This document shows, one piece after another, positions 5,034-6,613 of a stretch of DNA of 6,613 nucleotides. The notes under the pieces were generated by a model that searched no databases, had not been told where the DNA came from, and was given only the letters and a program-made list of their open reading frames with translations. The DNA comes from Hungateiclostridiaceae bacterium UBA3922. Lineage in GTDB: Bacteria; Bacillota; Clostridia; Acetivibrionales; DTU013. How positions within the stretch are numbered: the stretch's first letter is position 1; every line of letters starts with the position of its first letter. The DNA is taken from the NCBI GenBank assembly GCA_002386045.1, contig DGEQ01000123.1, positions 7,717 through 14,329 of the forward strand. Reading direction: 5' to 3'. A program made the position numbers and the translations under genes.

Positions 5034-5831
5034 ATGAACAGCTTGTTTTTTTATGATACGCGAATAGGGAAAGTGGCGATCGCAGATAATGGGAGGGCCG
5101 TCATACTGCTGAAATTTTTCAGGGATGGCCGGACTGCCTGCGACAGGGCGGACGAAAGCCGGACCGCCTACGACAGAGTGGATGAAAACGGGACCTCCTG
5201 CGGCAGGACGGACGAAAGCTGGACCTCCTGCAACGGGGCGGACGAAAGCCAGACCTCCTGTGACAGGACGTACGAAGGCTGGACTGCCTGCGACAGGGCG
5301 GATGAAAACGGGACTGCCTGCGACAGGACAGACGAAAACGGGACCGGCACGGCAGTAGGATGCATGGCCGAAGATGCTGAAATGCTGCTGCGGCGCACTT
5401 TTGGGAATTTGCGTGTCCTGGCCGGCGGATCTCCTTTTGCAATAAGTGAAACACCACTTATCAGGGAAGCCGCCAGGCAGCTCTATGAGTATCTTGACGG
5501 GAAACGCAAGGTATTCTGCGTTCCACTGGAACTTGAGGGGACGCCGTTCCAGAAAAAGGTCTGGCAGGCATTGACCGAGATCCCCTACGGACAGACAAGG
5601 ACCTACCGCGAGATAGCTGAGCGCATAGGGAATCCGAAGGCTGCAAGGGCGGTCGGAATGGCAAACAACAGGAACCCGGCCGCCGTGTTCGTGCCGTGCC
5701 ACCGTGTGATAGGCGCCGACGGCAGTCTGGTGGGATATGCGGGCGGCCTTGATATAAAGAAAAAGCTGCTGGACCTTGAGAGGATGCATACACCTGGCAA
5801 AATGACAGGCGGGAATGAAGTGAGCATATGA
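5034..5831 (+). CDS. ogt: Methylated-DNA--protein-cysteine S-methyltransferase with repeat insert
   Basis: This enzyme reverses O6-alkylguanine damage by moving the alkyl group to its own cysteine in a single-use reaction. In the 265-residue product the C-terminal catalytic domain is complete: GTPFQKKVWQALTEIPYGQT (169-188) opens it, YREIAERIG begins the helix-turn-helix, ARAVGMANNRNP (204-215) carries the arginine that inserts into the DNA stack, and PCHRV (221-225) gives acceptor Cys222. GYAGG and KKKLLDLE complete it. Residues 1-30 match the family's N-terminal strands, but about 34-103 are a tandem-repeat insert absent from ordinary Ogt, which is usually 150-180 residues. ATG 5034 is chosen because GGGGGTGG precedes it and the family N-terminus starts there; the frame extends upstream into the padR promoter. 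It is first of a plus-strand cluster ending in nfo. Confidence 0.93.
   Translation: MNSLFFYDTRIGKVAIADNGRAVILLKFFRDGRTACDRADESRTAYDRVDENGTSCGRTDESWTSCNGADESQTSCDRTYEGWTACDRADENGTACDRTDENGTGTAVGCMAEDAEMLLRRTFGNLRVLAGGSPFAISETPLIREAARQLYEYLDGKRKVFCVPLELEGTPFQKKVWQALTEIPYGQTRTYREIAERIGNPKAARAVGMANNRNPAAVFVPCHRVIGADGSLVGYAGGLDIKKKLLDLERMHTPGKMTGGNEVSI
5131..5340 (+). repeat. Seven tandem 30-bp repeats inside ogt
   Basis: Seven consecutive 30-bp units begin at 5131, 5161, 5191, 5221, 5251, 5281 and 5311, with a decayed start of an eighth at 5341. Each adds ten residues of pattern T-A/S-C-D-R-x-D-E-x-x. A GAA glutamate codon is invariant, and cysteine recurs every ten residues (36, 56, 66, 76, 86, 96; Tyr at 46). 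Because 30 is a multiple of three, several other frames stay open across the array and create long false ORFs on both strands. Confidence 0.95.
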
Positions 5832-5989
5832 CGGTGGACCTGGGCGAAAACAACAGGCAAAATGAAAAGGCAAAAAGCACAGGGCAGACATCACAGGACA
5901 CAAAGCAAAAGGCAAAGAGCACGGGGCAAACATCGCAGGACACAAAGCAAAAGGCAAAGAGCACGGGGCAGACATCACAGGACGAATAG
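5828..5989 (+). CDS. Small repeat protein overlapping ogt, function unknown
   Basis: ATG 5828 overlaps the ogt stop as ATGA, an arrangement typical of translational coupling. The 53-residue product starts MTVDLGENNRQNE and then consists of three copies of KAKSTGQTSQDTKQ, the last ending SQDE before TAG. It is hydrophilic, Lys/Gln/Ser/Thr-rich, with no hydrophobic core, so it is likely disordered. Copies 1 and 2 differ at four bases and copies 2 and 3 at two within the shared coding part, all at third codon positions and all silent in this frame, which argues for translation. It sits between two DNA-repair genes, 28 nt before the nfo ORF. No family is recognised. It could alternatively be a chance frame through an intergenic repeat array. 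Confidence 0.5.
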   Translation: MTVDLGENNRQNEKAKSTGQTSQDTKQKAKSTGQTSQDTKQKAKSTGQTSQDE

Positions 5990-5992
5990 CGA
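5867..5992 (+). repeat. Three 42-bp tandem repeats between ogt and nfo
   Basis: Units start at 5867, 5909 and 5951. The first two are complete with four A/G differences; the third diverges after position 33. A shortened fourth copy follows at about 5993-6014 (AGATATCACAGGACGA resembles the unit's second half), reaching close to the proposed nfo start. Confidence 0.9.
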
Positions 5993-6017
5993 AGGGTAGA
6001 TATCACAGGACGAACAA

Positions 6018-6613
6018 ATGACAGGTGACTGTCCTGAGTGCGGCCCGGCGGAGGGATATAAGACGGTGAGCGGAGCGATCCGGGATATGCAAAACAGTAC
6101 AGAAAGCTGTGAACTACATAAAACAGGTGATAAACGTCATAAATATGGCAATGGACTTTATGGGTCCGGCAGCGGCAGGCTGCACATAGGCTGCCACCTT
6201 TCATCTTCGGGCGGATATCTGCGGATGGGGAAAATGGCGATGTCTATCGGCGCCGATACATTCCAGTTTTTTACCCGCAACCCGAGGGGCGGAAAAGCCA
6301 AAGATATCGATCCGGATGATGCAGCCGCCTTCCTTGGACTGGCTGAAGGAAATGGTTTCGTGCAGATAATGGCCCACGCGCCGTACACGCTGAATCCGTG
6401 TGCGGCAGACAGGCGGGTCCGGGCATTTGCCCTGGAAGTCATGTCGGACGACATGGCCAGGATGGAATACACTCCCGGCAACTTTTATAATTTTCATCCC
6501 GGAAGCCATGTGGGGCAGGGGATCGAAGCCGGCATAGAACTGACGGCCGATCTCCTAAACAGGATACTGAGGCCGGACCAGACCACGACCGTGCTGCTTG
6601 AAACCATGTCCGG
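6018..6613 (+). CDS. nfo: Endonuclease IV (AP endonuclease), 3' end beyond window
   Basis: This enzyme cleaves DNA 5' of abasic sites in base-excision repair, using a trinuclear zinc centre in a TIM barrel. The family core begins at LHIGCHLSSSGGYL (55-68) and the window covers about half of it. Visible zinc ligands by family alignment are His120 (IMAHAPYTLN), His160 (NFHPGSH) and the Glu of LLETMSG at the edge; the remaining ligands lie outside. Ordinary family members start near residue 55 here, so the reading frame carries an N-terminal extension of up to 54 residues. ATG 6018 has AGGA at 7-nt spacing; GTG 6066 has a stronger GGAGGG (6050-6055) at 10-nt spacing and is a serious alternative; ATG 6087 is also in frame. 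It follows ogt and the small repeat ORF on the same strand. Confidence 0.9.
   Translation, partial: MTGDCPECGPAEGYKTVSGAIRDMQNSTESCELHKTGDKRHKYGNGLYGSGSGRLHIGCHLSSSGGYLRMGKMAMSIGADTFQFFTRNPRGGKAKDIDPDDAAAFLGLAEGNGFVQIMAHAPYTLNPCAADRRVRAFALEVMSDDMARMEYTPGNFYNFHPGSHVGQGIEAGIELTADLLNRILRPDQTTTVLLETMS

Noticed and set aside
5131..5340. 30-bp direct repeats considered as a CRISPR array
   Set aside because: Units are directly adjacent with no spacers, are not palindromic, vary in sequence, and lie in frame within ogt; no cas gene is nearby.
4950..5978. A 342-codon minus-strand open frame opposite ogt and the 42-bp array, with apparent Cys/Pro-rich repeats
   Set aside because: Repeat units divisible by three keep antisense frames open. 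The opposite strand encodes the conserved Ogt catalytic domain, and the product has no start context or domain.

Overview
The window looks like a chromosomal stretch of a Gram-positive anaerobe of the Bacillota, probably a clostridial lineage. The support is an FMN riboswitch ahead of a RibU-type riboflavin importer, a PadR regulator paired with a HAAS-type protein, strong GGAGG Shine-Dalgarno sites, sigma-A-like promoters and a tRNA with an encoded CCA. DNA is of moderate GC, with frequent ATA and AGG codons, except for an AT-rich patch at about 1550-2060. I did not identify a species.

Layout. 1-926: promoter, FMN riboswitch, intrinsic terminator and ribU, a self-contained flavin-controlled riboflavin uptake unit. 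918-1128: degenerate short tandem repeats with no gene. 1137-1501: promoter, a 69-residue HTH protein whose ribosome site may be masked by a hairpin, and its terminator. 1502-2030: AT-rich patch with a probably decayed ORF. 2031-2254 (minus strand): tRNA-Ser(GGA) with terminator and near-consensus promoter. 2319-3347: promoter and membrane-anchored alpha/beta hydrolase. 3348-3650: a 17-bp tandem repeat and otherwise nothing recognised. 3651-4879 (minus strand): padR and a HAAS/glycine-pentad protein in an operon, with a palindrome at the padR promoter that suggests autoregulation. 5034-6613: ogt, a small repeat ORF overlapping ogt by ATGA, and the 5' part of nfo, all on the plus strand, forming a probable DNA-repair cluster (alkyl-guanine repair plus AP-site incision).

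The most unusual property is the density of short tandem repeats: seven separate arrays with units of about 10, 12, 14, 17, 21, 30 and 42 bp. Two lie in reading frames. A 7 x 30-bp array inserts about 70 acidic, cysteine-punctuated residues into Ogt. A 3 x 42-bp array makes up most of the small ORF, and all base differences among its copies are silent in that ORF's frame. No wholly new multi-gene system is evident; the best leads are these repeat-bearing repair-cluster proteins and the regular glycine-pentad domain of the HAAS protein.
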